64,000 bases of DNA, taken from positions 680,001 through 744,000 of the forward strand of contig NZ_AP025285.1 of the NCBI RefSeq assembly GCF_023168405.1, in the 5' to 3' direction. The stretch is from Leptogranulimonas caecicola. GTDB lineage: Bacteria; Actinomycetota; Coriobacteriia; Coriobacteriales; Atopobiaceae. Made by a program: the position numbers and the translations under genes. The notes beneath the pieces are model-generated. The model did not search any database and had not been told where the DNA came from. It saw only the letters and a program-made list of their open reading frames with translations. The first letter of the stretch is position 1, and the number at the start of each line of letters is the position of its first letter. Shown here in pieces: positions 1 through 7,390 of the stretch.

Positions 1-143
1 CTTTAGTGGTCATGGACCCTCCTGGAAATGGCAGCTGAAAGTCGCCTACCTGCAGATATGCCACAAGAATAGAAATGTCGCGAGGAACTCGATGACTTTA
101 TTCTAAGGGACTAGAGTTGCCTGAATCTTAAGGAGAGTCCATA

Positions 144-215
144 ATGGCGTTTCAGATTTTAAGTTCTGTTCAGGCGGCACTGCTTTCAAGGAAGAAGAAG
201 TGGCCAAGCCATTAA
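144..215 (+). CDS. possible 23-residue small ORF upstream of the SDR gene
   Basis: A short ORF starts at an ATG preceded by a good ribosome binding site (AAGGAGAG) and ends 16 nt before the SDR start codon. The product is 23 residues, begins MAFQILSSVQ and has a basic RKKK stretch near the end. I do not recognise it. It could be a leader peptide coupled to the downstream gene, a small protein, or chance. The support is only the ribosome binding site and the spacing. Confidence 0.25.
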   Translation: MAFQILSSVQAALLSRKKKWPSH

Positions 216-231
216 GAAGAGAGGATCGGCT

Positions 232-1032
232 ATGGGTATGTTTGACGGTAAGACGGTGATCATCACTGGCGGCGGTTTTGCGGGGCTGCGCGATGGCTCG
301 GCGGGCTCCATTGGTTACGGCATCGCCACTGCCTTTGCAAAAGAAGGTGCGAACCTTGTGGTTACCGGCCGCAACACTGCCAAGCTGGAGGAGGCCAAGA
401 AGCGCCTCGAGGCCGACTTTGGAGTGCGTGTCCTTTGGGTTCAGGCTGACGTAGAAGCTGGTAAAGACAATAAAGCCACCGTGCAAAATGTGGTCGATCA
501 AACAGTTGCCGAGTTTGGCGGCATCGACGTGCTGGTAAACAATGCGCAGGCTTCGGCATCGGGCGTGACACTGGCAGATCACACGCCCGATCAGTTTGAC
601 CTGGCTATCTATTCTGGCCTTTATGCCACCTTCTATTACATGCAGGCCTGCTACCCCTACCTCAAGGAGTCCAAGGGCTCTGTCATCAACTTCGCTTCTG
701 GCGCCGGTCTCTTTGGCAACTATGGCCAGGTGGCCTATGCCGCTGCTAAGGAAGGCATCCGCGGCATGAGCCGTGTGGCCGCTACTGAGTGGGGTCCCGA
801 TGGCGTGAACGTCAACGTGGTATGCCCTCTGGCTTGGACCAAGGCTCTGGAGGACTTCCAAACTGCCTATCCCGACGCCTTTGAGGCCAATGTTCACATG
901 CCTCCCATGGGCCACTATGGCAACGTTGAGACCGAGATTGGTCGTGTAGTAGTTCAGCTTGCAAGCCCGGACTTCAAGTTCATGACGGGTGAGACCCTTG
1001 TACTTGAGGGTGGAATGGGTCAGCGCCCCTAA
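232..1032 (+). CDS. short-chain dehydrogenase/reductase (SDR)
   Basis: This is an NAD(P)-dependent oxidoreductase of the classical SDR fold, 266 residues, which is the usual length. The nucleotide-binding glycine motif begins at residue 12 (TGGG). It is stretched by about nine residues before the SIGYGIA helix, compared with the usual TGxxxGIG. The structural LVNNA motif, Ser156 and the Tyr169-x3-Lys173 pair form a complete catalytic set. The start at 232 follows GAGAGGA; a second in-frame ATG lies two codons later. It is monocistronic, with a strong terminator just after it. The substrate cannot be read from the sequence, and enoyl-reductase-like, sugar or steroid dehydrogenase roles all remain possible. 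The family call is certain and the substrate is unknown. Confidence 0.95.
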   Translation: MGMFDGKTVIITGGGFAGLRDGSAGSIGYGIATAFAKEGANLVVTGRNTAKLEEAKKRLEADFGVRVLWVQADVEAGKDNKATVQNVVDQTVAEFGGIDVLVNNAQASASGVTLADHTPDQFDLAIYSGLYATFYYMQACYPYLKESKGSVINFASGAGLFGNYGQVAYAAAKEGIRGMSRVAATEWGPDGVNVNVVCPLAWTKALEDFQTAYPDAFEANVHMPPMGHYGNVETEIGRVVVQLASPDFKFMTGETLVLEGGMGQRP

Positions 1033-1061
1033 AGTTTCGATCCCGTGCATAAGCTGCCGAG

Positions 1062-1099
1062 AAGAGCCGACCTCCTTTGTGGGGAGTCGGCTCTTTTGC
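1062..1099 (+). terminator. rho-independent terminator after the SDR gene
   Basis: An inverted repeat, AAGAGCCGAC / GTCGGCTCTT, encloses a short loop and is followed by T residues. It begins 30 nt after the SDR stop. A TGCCGAGAAG sequence related to the dispersed motif of this window overlaps its left arm. Confidence 0.75.
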
Positions 1100-1143
1100 T
1101 GCTCGCCTGCCGAGATTCGGCCCAAAAAAGCTTGTAGGGGTCG

Positions 1144-1491
1144 TTAGAGCGCGGCCTCGTCCGTATCCCCAGTGCGGATACGCCACACGTGGCTCATGGG
1201 CGTTACAAAGATCTTGCCGTCGCCCACCTGGCCCTCATCGTCGGTCTTCGCTGCCGAGACGATGGTCTTGCACAGGTCTTCGGCTCGCTCATCCTCACAC
1301 ACCACGATGATGATGGCTTTAGGCTGAGTTTGCACCAAGACCTCGGTGCCGCGGTAGTACTCGGTAAATCCATGCTGCTGGCCCATGCCCTGGGCCTGGA
1401 GGATGGTCACGCCGCCTGCGCCTGCCGCAACCAGCGCGTCGCGGGTGCGAGACACGGCTTCCGGCCGAATAACAGCTTCAATCTTTTGCAT
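1144..1491 (-). CDS. glnK: PII nitrogen regulatory protein (GlnB/GlnK family)
   Basis: This is a 115-residue PII trimer subunit that senses 2-oxoglutarate and ATP/ADP and controls ammonium uptake. The T-loop is recognisable (TEYYRGTE at residues 43-50), as is the C-terminal RTGDTDEAAL signature. Tyr46 is kept, but residue 51, the classical uridylylation tyrosine, is valine, so GlnD-type modification at that site is not possible. It lies downstream of amt on the same strand with a hairpin between them, the standard glnK-amt pairing reversed in order. The start ATG has an AAGGAG about nine bases upstream. The likely role is blocking the Amt channel when nitrogen is plentiful. The choice of glnK over glnB rests on the linkage to amt. 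Confidence 0.95.
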   Translation of the reverse strand: MQKIEAVIRPEAVSRTRDALVAAGAGGVTILQAQGMGQQHGFTEYYRGTEVLVQTQPKAIIIVVCEDERAEDLCKTIVSAAKTDDEGQVGDGKIFVTPMSHVWRIRTGDTDEAAL

Positions 1492-1539
1492 GGCTCAAAG
1501 ACTCCTTAGCGTAAAGGTTGAACGGGAGAGGAAGGGTAG

Positions 1540-1568
1540 GGGTTTCTCGGTAAGGAATGGCCGAGAAA
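1540..1568. repeat. dispersed motif copy forming a hairpin between amt and glnK
   Basis: GGGTTTCTCGGTA lies at 1540-1552. Its TTTCTCGG is mirrored by CCGAGAAA at 1561-1568, giving an 8-bp perfect stem with a 10-nt loop. It sits 15 nt beyond the amt stop and could act as a partial terminator or RNA-stability element between amt and glnK. Confidence 0.6.
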
Positions 1569-1582
1569 AACACCCATCCCTA

Positions 1583-2848
1583 CTAGTGAAGGTCCATGCC
1601 GGAGTAGGCGGGATAGGAGGGCTCGGAGTGCGCTGCGACGTCGAGGCCGATCTCTTCGTCCTCATGGGCAACGCGCAGGTCGCCGCCCAGGCGCTTCAAG
1701 AACCAGGCAAGCAGGAAGGAGAGGCCTCCGGCCCACGCGATGACAAAGAGCACGGAGAGCAGTTGGCGCACTACCTGCATGGGGTCGCCAAAGATGAGGC
1801 CGGCGAAGGGACCATAGGCAGGATTGGCAAAGATGCCTGTGAGGATGGTGCCCGTCATGCCGCCAATGCCGTGAACGCCAAAGGCATCTAAAGCGTCGTC
1901 ATAGCCCAGACGCGGCTTGAGGCGAGAGACGGCGAAGAAGCACACCACAGAGACGATGACGCCCATGAGCACGGCAGCCCAGATGTCTACGTAACCGGCG
2001 CCAGGAGTGACTGCTACGAGGCCGGCCACCGCACCAGAGCACGCACCAAAGAGGGTGACCTTGCGGGTACTGGCATACTCGCAGGCCATCCAGGAGAGCA
2101 TGGCGGCGGCAGCGGCGGTGTTGGTAGTGGCAAAGGCGAGGCCGGCCTGTCCGTTGGCTGCTCCGGCAGAACCGGCGTTAAAGCCAAACCAGCCTAGCCA
2201 TAAGAAGAGGGTGCCTAGCAAGATGAAGGGGATGTTGTGTGGCTGGTAGGAGAGCTTGCCGTTGCCAAAGCGGGGGCCCACCATAAGGGCGAGCACCAGC
2301 GCGGTGACGCCAGAAGAGATGTGGACCACGTCGCCGCCAGCAAAGTCGTAGGCGCCAAGGGCATCGGCAATCCAGCCGCCGCCCCACACCATGTGGGCTA
2401 GGGGACAATAGACGATCAAGACCCAAAGGCATATGAAGACAAGGAATTGAGAGAAACGCATGCGCTCGACGATGCCACCCACGATGATGGCCACGGTGAT
2501 AAGGGCGAACATGCCCTGGTAGATAGCCCATACAAACTCGGGGATGGTTCCCCAGACGGTATCTACAGTCACTCCTGAGAGAAAGACCCGCTCCAAGCCT
2601 CCCAAGAAGGGGTGGGCCAAAAAGCTGTCGCCTGCACCGGTGCCAAAGCCCGATCCAAACACCAGGCTGTAGCCGACAGCCACCCAGATGATTGACACCA
2701 CGCCCGCTACGGTGGTGCACATGAGCATGGTGTTGCCTACGTTCTTGCGACGTACCATGCCACCATAAAAGAATGCAATGCCCAAAGTCATGATGAAGAC
2801 GAGAAACGCGCTCACCAAGATAAAGGCAGTGTCTCCGGTGTCGATCAT
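1583..2848 (-). CDS. amt: ammonium transporter, Amt family
   Basis: This is a 421-residue integral membrane ammonium channel with about eleven membrane segments. The N terminus carries the typical MTLGIAFFYGGMVRRKN segment and the C terminus the conserved GLDVAAHSEP region that contacts PII. The length is normal for the family. It is followed on the same strand by the PII gene, which would close the channel under nitrogen excess. A ribosome binding site (AAAGGAGG) precedes the ATG. The 635-nt region upstream probably carries its promoter. No unusual features were seen. Confidence 0.97.
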   Translation of the reverse strand: MIDTGDTAFILVSAFLVFIMTLGIAFFYGGMVRRKNVGNTMLMCTTVAGVVSIIWVAVGYSLVFGSGFGTGAGDSFLAHPFLGGLERVFLSGVTVDTVWGTIPEFVWAIYQGMFALITVAIIVGGIVERMRFSQFLVFICLWVLIVYCPLAHMVWGGGWIADALGAYDFAGGDVVHISSGVTALVLALMVGPRFGNGKLSYQPHNIPFILLGTLFLWLGWFGFNAGSAGAANGQAGLAFATTNTAAAAAMLSWMACEYASTRKVTLFGACSGAVAGLVAVTPGAGYVDIWAAVLMGVIVSVVCFFAVSRLKPRLGYDDALDAFGVHGIGGMTGTILTGIFANPAYGPFAGLIFGDPMQVVRQLLSVLFVIAWAGGLSFLLAWFLKRLGGDLRVAHEDEEIGLDVAAHSEPSYPAYSGMDLH

Positions 2849-3483
2849 GGATGCCTCCTTTAGAAGTCGAGCCGCGCAGCCTTAAATACGCAGCTGGTCA
2901 GGAGGCACTTTCTCCTCAGTTGGTTGCCTCATGGTTTCAGAAACAAAAGATGGAATAGATGCTTACTCCCCCTTTATGGGAGTGAAATCCCAGAGAAACT
3001 CAGTTAATTTGCAGGAATAAGCCTTTACCCAGCTACGAGGGGTCTTTTGGACAATTTAGAGCGCGAGGTAGATACTATTGAAGCGCTACGAAATATAGAA
3101 AAGTAAATTCATTCTTTCTTAAGATGCATGAAATCTCATTCAGAATGCATATTTTTGTTCTTGCAATTAATCGAAACCCATAGAGTCACCTTCATGCAAA
3201 GTCAAGCAGTTAAGGTAAATTTGGGAAACTTAAATGCCATTTAAAGACGTGAAATACTAATTAGGGGATAGTTTTGGGGTTTGCTAAAGGCCTATTGAGG
3301 AACTATGAACAATAGACAACAGACTGTTTAAAGAGGGACCCTCTTGGTGCATAATCCCACTCGACCTAAAGCCGGTGCCCCATTGGCGGAATCGCATTTC
3401 GTATGCTTTGGAGAGGTTGCGTCCGCTTCGCCTGTGGCATCCCAGGCGCCTTGCGTACCCGGCTCGACTGAAAGGATTCACCC
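2849..3483. other. long AT-rich divergent intergenic region between amt and flavodoxin
   Basis: No ORF of note is present. It holds an inverted repeat ACTCCC/GGGAGT at 2965-2983, and two ATGCAT palindromes at 3124-3129 and 3145-3150 whose centres are 21 bp apart, the spacing of two DNA turns. The part from about 3050 to 3300 is markedly richer in A and T than the surrounding genes. It must contain the promoters of both flanking genes, but I could not fix a convincing -35/-10 pair. Confidence 0.5.
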
Positions 3484-3951
3484 ATGAATTCCATCGCTAT
3501 CGTGTACTGGAATGGCAATGAGAAGACTGAGACCATCGGCCGTATGATTGCTCGTGGCGCTGCAGACTCCGGCGTGCTGGTCACCATTTTTACTGCAGAA
3601 GAGTTCAAGCCTTCCCGCATGGCTTCGTTCAATGCGGTGGCCTTTGGCTGCCCCACGGTGGGCGATGAGGAATCCTATTCCTTCGACGCCTATCTAGACG
3701 AGCTGGGAGAGCACCTCCACGAGGCTCCTGTAGCCGTCTTTGGTTCCTACGAGGACGCCGGCGATGCCGTAGATGTGTGGGAAGAGTCCATGGTGAACCG
3801 TGGCGTAGAGCTGGTTTCTGCCATCAAGCTCGACAATTTCCCCCAGGGCGCCCAAGTGGAGCGCTGCATGGCGCTGGGTGCCAAGCTGGGGTCCTTTGCC
3901 AAGAGCGAGGAGCTCGACTCCTACGAGGAAGCCCAGATGGCGCTCGCCTAA
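3484..3951 (+). CDS. flavodoxin
   Basis: This is a short-chain flavodoxin of 155 residues, a soluble FMN-binding electron carrier. The phosphate-binding loop near the N terminus reads YWNGNEKTETIG, in place of the more common YWSGTGNTE. The GCPTVGDEE region and the GSYEDAGDAVDVWEE region correspond to the isoalloxazine-binding loops. The start follows AAAGGA. It stands alone and is followed by a terminator. Flavodoxins of this type serve pyruvate:ferredoxin-type oxidoreductases or ribonucleotide reductase activation; the partner is not visible here. Confidence 0.9.
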   Translation: MNSIAIVYWNGNEKTETIGRMIARGAADSGVLVTIFTAEEFKPSRMASFNAVAFGCPTVGDEESYSFDAYLDELGEHLHEAPVAVFGSYEDAGDAVDVWEESMVNRGVELVSAIKLDNFPQGAQVERCMALGAKLGSFAKSEELDSYEEAQMALA

Positions 3952-3983
3952 ACCCTAGAAAACCCCACCATAAAGAGCCAATG

Positions 3984-4022
3984 ATGCCGGCATTCCTGCA
4001 GCTTGCAGGGGTGCCGGTGTTT
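3984..4022 (+). terminator. rho-independent terminator after flavodoxin
   Basis: An inverted repeat of the form ATGCCGGCATTCCTGCA / TGCAGGGGTGCCGGTGT is followed by TTTGTGAGG and lies about 30 nt after the stop codon. The stem is long with minor mismatches. Confidence 0.7.
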
Positions 4023-4156
4023 GTGAGGTTTGTTTATCCGCCACAATAAGCGGACGGCTGCTTGAAAGTGGAGGTGGTCGGGTAGTAAATGGGCGAGTTA
4101 TTTTGAGGCCCAGTCTACTGAGCCCTCGCAGGTATTTACATTTGAAGGAGCAACTC

Positions 4157-5182
4157 ATGCGCATCAAGAACGCTAAAGTGTTTCAACCCGACGGTACGTT
4201 CAAAGAGACCGATATCGTCACCGAGGGCGAATATATCAAGTCTGATGCCGCCGCTGACGGCGAGATTGTCGACGCCTTCGACTTCATCGCCCTGCCCGGC
4301 TTGGTAGACATCCGTGTGAAGCAGGCTGCAGACACTGTCTACGATGATGCAGGCAACTATCGCGTTGACGAGGTCTCCCGCTATGAGGCTGGCAATGGCG
4401 TGTTGGGCTACATGCCTGCAGTGAGCCTGCCTGTCGCCCATGCCAAGAAGGTTACCAAGACGATCTTGGACTGGAACGGCGACGAAGCTGCCCGCAAGGA
4501 TGACAACGCCACTATCCTGGGCATTTCCTTGGAACACCCGCTGGCTCATATCGAGGATGCCAAGCCTTCTGAGGAGTCCTGGAAAGATCTGGCTTACGAC
4601 GACGTGGATACCTTCCGCGACCTCCAAAAAGACGCCCAGGGTCTCATCAAGGTCATCGATGTGGACGCTACTCATGAGGGTATCGAGACCTATGTGCGCG
4701 AGACCTCCAAAGACGCCGTGGTGGCCATTGTCGACAACGATGCCACCTTTGCCCAGGCCGAGAAGGCCATCAAGGCTGGCGCCACCCTGGTGTCTGCCCC
4801 TTGGGCCGAGCGCATCCAGCTGGATGACAAGAAGCCCGGCGTGATCGATGCCGCCTTCAAGAACGACGGCGTCTTTGTAGAGCTGGTGGCCAGCGAGGAC
4901 AATGGTTCCAAGAAGGACATCGTTGCCAACTTCGCCTTGCTGCAGGATCGCGTGGTGCTGGTATCTGAGGACGGCAACCTGTTCGACGCTATGAAGCGTG
5001 CCATCGAGATGGGCGTTCCCGCTCCCGTGGCCATCAATGCCGCCTCCCTCACTCCTGCCCTAGCCACCAAGCAAGAGGGCAAGGTGGGCTCTCTGGAGGA
5101 TGGCCGTCTGGCCAACATCATCCTGGTCGACTCCAGCTACCACATCAAGCATGTGATCAACCGCGGCAAGATGATCCTCTAG
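4157..5182 (+). CDS. NagA-like amidohydrolase homologue lacking metal ligands (probable pseudoenzyme)
   Basis: This is a 342-residue protein with the fold order of N-acetylglucosamine-6-phosphate deacetylase: a beta-sandwich start, then ALPGLVDI at residues 45-52, and a C-terminal GSLEDGRLANIILVD segment typical of the family. Compared from memory with E. coli NagA, Glu126 in the HLEGP-like stretch (here SLEHP) is kept. The GHSNAT histidine motif reads VDNDAT (192-197), THLYNAM reads SAPWAER (213-219), and the catalytic LVTDA reads LVSED (268-272). Both metal histidines and the aspartate therefore appear lost. The start at 4157 follows AAGGAGCAACTC. No nagB or sugar PTS gene is adjacent. The reading frame is intact, so the protein is probably made and may bind ligand or a partner rather than deacetylate. 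Confidence 0.75.
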   Translation: MRIKNAKVFQPDGTFKETDIVTEGEYIKSDAAADGEIVDAFDFIALPGLVDIRVKQAADTVYDDAGNYRVDEVSRYEAGNGVLGYMPAVSLPVAHAKKVTKTILDWNGDEAARKDDNATILGISLEHPLAHIEDAKPSEESWKDLAYDDVDTFRDLQKDAQGLIKVIDVDATHEGIETYVRETSKDAVVAIVDNDATFAQAEKAIKAGATLVSAPWAERIQLDDKKPGVIDAAFKNDGVFVELVASEDNGSKKDIVANFALLQDRVVLVSEDGNLFDAMKRAIEMGVPAPVAINAASLTPALATKQEGKVGSLEDGRLANIILVDSSYHIKHVINRGKMIL

Positions 5183-5236
5183 CTTGCAGCTCCCTGCTCT
5201 TGGGGCGCAGGCAGATATAACCTCGAGAATCTCTAG

Positions 5237-5275
5237 GCTCCGGCGCCTCGACATTTGAGGTGTCGGAGCTTTTTT
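5237..5275 (+). terminator. rho-independent terminator after the NagA-like gene
   Basis: The stem GCTCCGGCGCCTC / GAGGTGTCGGAGC with a short loop is followed by TTTTTT, about 55 nt after the stop codon. Confidence 0.85.
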
Positions 5276-5545
5276 GCAGGTTGAAATCAACTCAGTAGCC
5301 GCACCGTGTAAAGCACCCGGGTCCTTAAATTTTGGTATTCAACCCGTCTTCTCCAGGGGATTTATAAGGCGTAGAGAAGCTTCTTCGACCTTCTTAGATG
5401 GGTGGGTGACAGGGCCATGCGCTGGGATGTGCCACACAGATCGCTTCTGGCAGGCGCCAAGGTCCGCCCTGCGCAGGTTGGACATGCGTCCAACAAGACC
5501 CCTCGAGATCATAGCTTTGACGGGTTTGCGCGCCATGAGGCTTCA

Positions 5546-6202
5546 GTGACCGAGAAGCACTACCCCCTCGACCTGGGTGGATCTGCGCTGGCGGCGCTCA
5601 TTGTAGGTTTGGTTGTGGGGGCGCTCGTGGCCATCTTGGAACTCAACCCCAGGTTTAACTACCATACTGCGCTTTATCTTAGCTTTCCCTCTGGTTCCGT
5701 GGGCATCTGGGCCATTTTGGTAGTGGTCATCGCCAGCCTGAGCCCCAATGGCCGCCAGGCAGCGGTACGCACCGGCTGCTTCTTGGCAGGGGTGGTCACC
5801 ATCTACTACATCGTGCGTTTTGCCAACTACAGCGGCAATAACTACCGCATCATCCAGTCCATGTCAGAGGTTATGAGTCGCAAGTCCTCAGCTATTCAGG
5901 GTACTTGGTGGACCCAAAGCCGCATCCTTGCCATTGTCGTGTCCTATATGGCCTGCCTTTTGGGGGCCATTGTCGCGTGGGGCATCGCTCGGTTCTCGGG
6001 CACTCGTCACTATTGGCTCTTTGCCTCGATCCCCATCTTTTTGCTGGTCTTCGAGGGCTGGAGCTACTTTGTGCCCATGGCCCTCTACGTGCACATCAAC
6101 TACGTTCCTGCGGTGGTGGACGTAGTGGGAGCCCTGGCAGTCACCTGGATCTTGGTCCAAAATCGCCAAGACGCTCAGGAAGCTCAAGAGCAAGCTGCCT
6201 AG
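5546..6202 (+). CDS. six-helix membrane protein of unknown function
   Basis: This protein has about six predicted membrane helices (for example SALAALIVGLVVGALVAIL near the N terminus and GALAVTWILV at the end) and a short charged C-terminal tail rich in Gln, Ala and Glu. I chose the GTG at 5546 because GAGG lies five bases upstream and the first helix then follows closely. The frame is open back to an ATG at 5402, but that would add a polar 48-residue extension with no ribosome binding site. It is convergent with the acylphosphatase gene. I do not recognise the family, and no catalytic motif was seen. Confidence 0.75.
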   Translation: MTEKHYPLDLGGSALAALIVGLVVGALVAILELNPRFNYHTALYLSFPSGSVGIWAILVVVIASLSPNGRQAAVRTGCFLAGVVTIYYIVRFANYSGNNYRIIQSMSEVMSRKSSAIQGTWWTQSRILAIVVSYMACLLGAIVAWGIARFSGTRHYWLFASIPIFLLVFEGWSYFVPMALYVHINYVPAVVDVVGALAVTWILVQNRQDAQEAQEQAA

Positions 6203-6205
6203 CGA

Positions 6206-6240
6206 GAACCAAGCTTTTGGGCAAAGCTTCTTTTGGGTTC
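6206..6240. terminator. bidirectional hairpin between convergent genes
   Basis: GAACC...GGGTTC encloses a second inverted repeat, GCTTT/AAAGC. It lies between two convergent stop codons and has T-rich stretches on either strand, so it probably ends transcripts from both sides. Confidence 0.5.
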
Positions 6241-6241
6241 C

Positions 6242-6565
6242 TTAATACCTAATGTGGAAGACGTTGTCTTCAGGGATAGGGTCGATAGGATCGATATCTT
6301 CCACCGTAAAGCTCCAGGGAAGACGCGAATAGGCCCGTTGAAGTTGCGCAAAGAAACGTTGGCAATTCTCGGCAGATCCTTGAAGCTCCATAGAGACTGA
6401 GCCGTCGTCCTCGTTTTTCACCCAGCCGGCAAGATGCAGATGATTCGCAATGTCTGCAGAAGTGAAGCGAAAGCCTACGCCTTGGCAGCGCCCTCCAAAC
6501 CGTACTGTGTAACGACGGAGCCCTTGATCTGGGATGTGGGGATTGGGGGAGACGGAATCGGCCAT
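6242..6565 (-). CDS. acyP: acylphosphatase
   Basis: This is a small cytosolic enzyme that hydrolyses acyl phosphates. The motif GGRCQGVGFRF carries the phosphate-binding arginine, and GWVKNEDDGSVSMELQG carries the catalytic asparagine and the structural DGSV turn. Using the ATG at 6565, which has GGAGG five bases upstream, the protein is 107 residues, close to the normal 90-100. Earlier in-frame starts add a tail with no such site. It lies divergent from the ABC transporter operon. Confidence 0.92.
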   Translation of the reverse strand: MADSVSPNPHIPDQGLRRYTVRFGGRCQGVGFRFTSADIANHLHLAGWVKNEDDGSVSMELQGSAENCQRFFAQLQRAYSRLPWSFTVEDIDPIDPIPEDNVFHIRY

Positions 6566-6685
6566 GAGAGCCTCCAGGTAAGGAGAGGGGCGGTTTTTGA
6601 AGGGGCACAAGAGTTCTCTATAAAATCCTTCTGTGACCCTGCTCATCTTTATAATGGATTATTAGCGTGCGAAGGAGGGAGGGCT

Positions 6686-7387
6686 ATGGCGTTCGTGAGC
6701 TTTCAAGATGTGCATAAGGTCTATGCCATGGGCGACGTGTCTGTGATAGCGGTTGACGGCATGACCTTCTCTATTGAGCAGGGGGAACTCTGCATTATTG
6801 TAGGGCCTTCGGGCGCAGGTAAAACCACGGTGCTCAATATGTTGGGCGGCATGGACAGTCCTACCTCGGGCACCATTTATTTGGGTGACAAATGCGTTTC
6901 GTCCATGGACAAAAGACAGCTCACAGCCTATAGGCGAAACGATATTGGCTTTGTCTTCCAGTTCTACAATTTGGTGCAAAACCTTACGGCTCTAGAGAAC
7001 GTGGAGCTGGCCAGTCAAATTTGCGCCAACCCTCTGCCTGCAGCAGAAGTACTCGAACAGGTTGGGCTTGCTCACAGGCTCAACAATTTCCCTGCTCAGC
7101 TTTCTGGCGGCGAGCAACAGCGCGTGGCCATTGCCAGAGCCATCGCGAAGAATCCAGCGCTGCTGTTGTGCGATGAGCCAACCGGCGCACTGGATTACCG
7201 CACCGGCAAATCAATTCTCAAGCTTTTGCAAGATACCTGCCACCAAACCGGGCAGACGGTGGCTATCGTCACCCACAACCTTGCCTTTACACAGATCGCA
7301 GACCGCGTGATCTCGGTGCGTGAAGGACGAGCTGCCTCCATCGAGGTCAACCCTCATCCGGCCGATGCCGCCACTGTGGAGTGGTAG
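6686..7387 (+). CDS. ABC transporter ATP-binding protein (MacB/LolD type)
   Basis: This is an ATPase of about 233 residues that powers the adjacent FtsX-like permease. Walker A is GPSGAGKTT, the Q-loop is FQFYNLV, the signature is LSGGEQQR, Walker B is [12 protein letters not shown] and the switch histidine is in VTHN. All are canonical. The start at 6686 follows GGAGGGAGGG. The stop is separated from the permease start by three bases, so the two are surely co-translated. This ATPase class usually drives lipoprotein release, peptide export or cell-wall hydrolase activation rather than import. Confidence 0.95.
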   Translation: MAFVSFQDVHKVYAMGDVSVIAVDGMTFSIEQGELCIIVGPSGAGKTTVLNMLGGMDSPTSGTIYLGDKCVSSMDKRQLTAYRRNDIGFVFQFYNLVQNLTALENVELASQICANPLPAAEVLEQVGLAHRLNNFPAQLSGGEQQRVAIARAIAKNPALLLCDEPTGALDYRTGKSILKLLQDTCHQTGQTVAIVTHNLAFTQIADRVISVREGRAASIEVNPHPADAATVEW

Positions 7388-7390
7388 CCT

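Noticed and set aside
1-143. Possible 3' end of an upstream gene at the window start
   Set aside because: A short open frame exists, but it has no recognisable protein similarity and no supporting signal.
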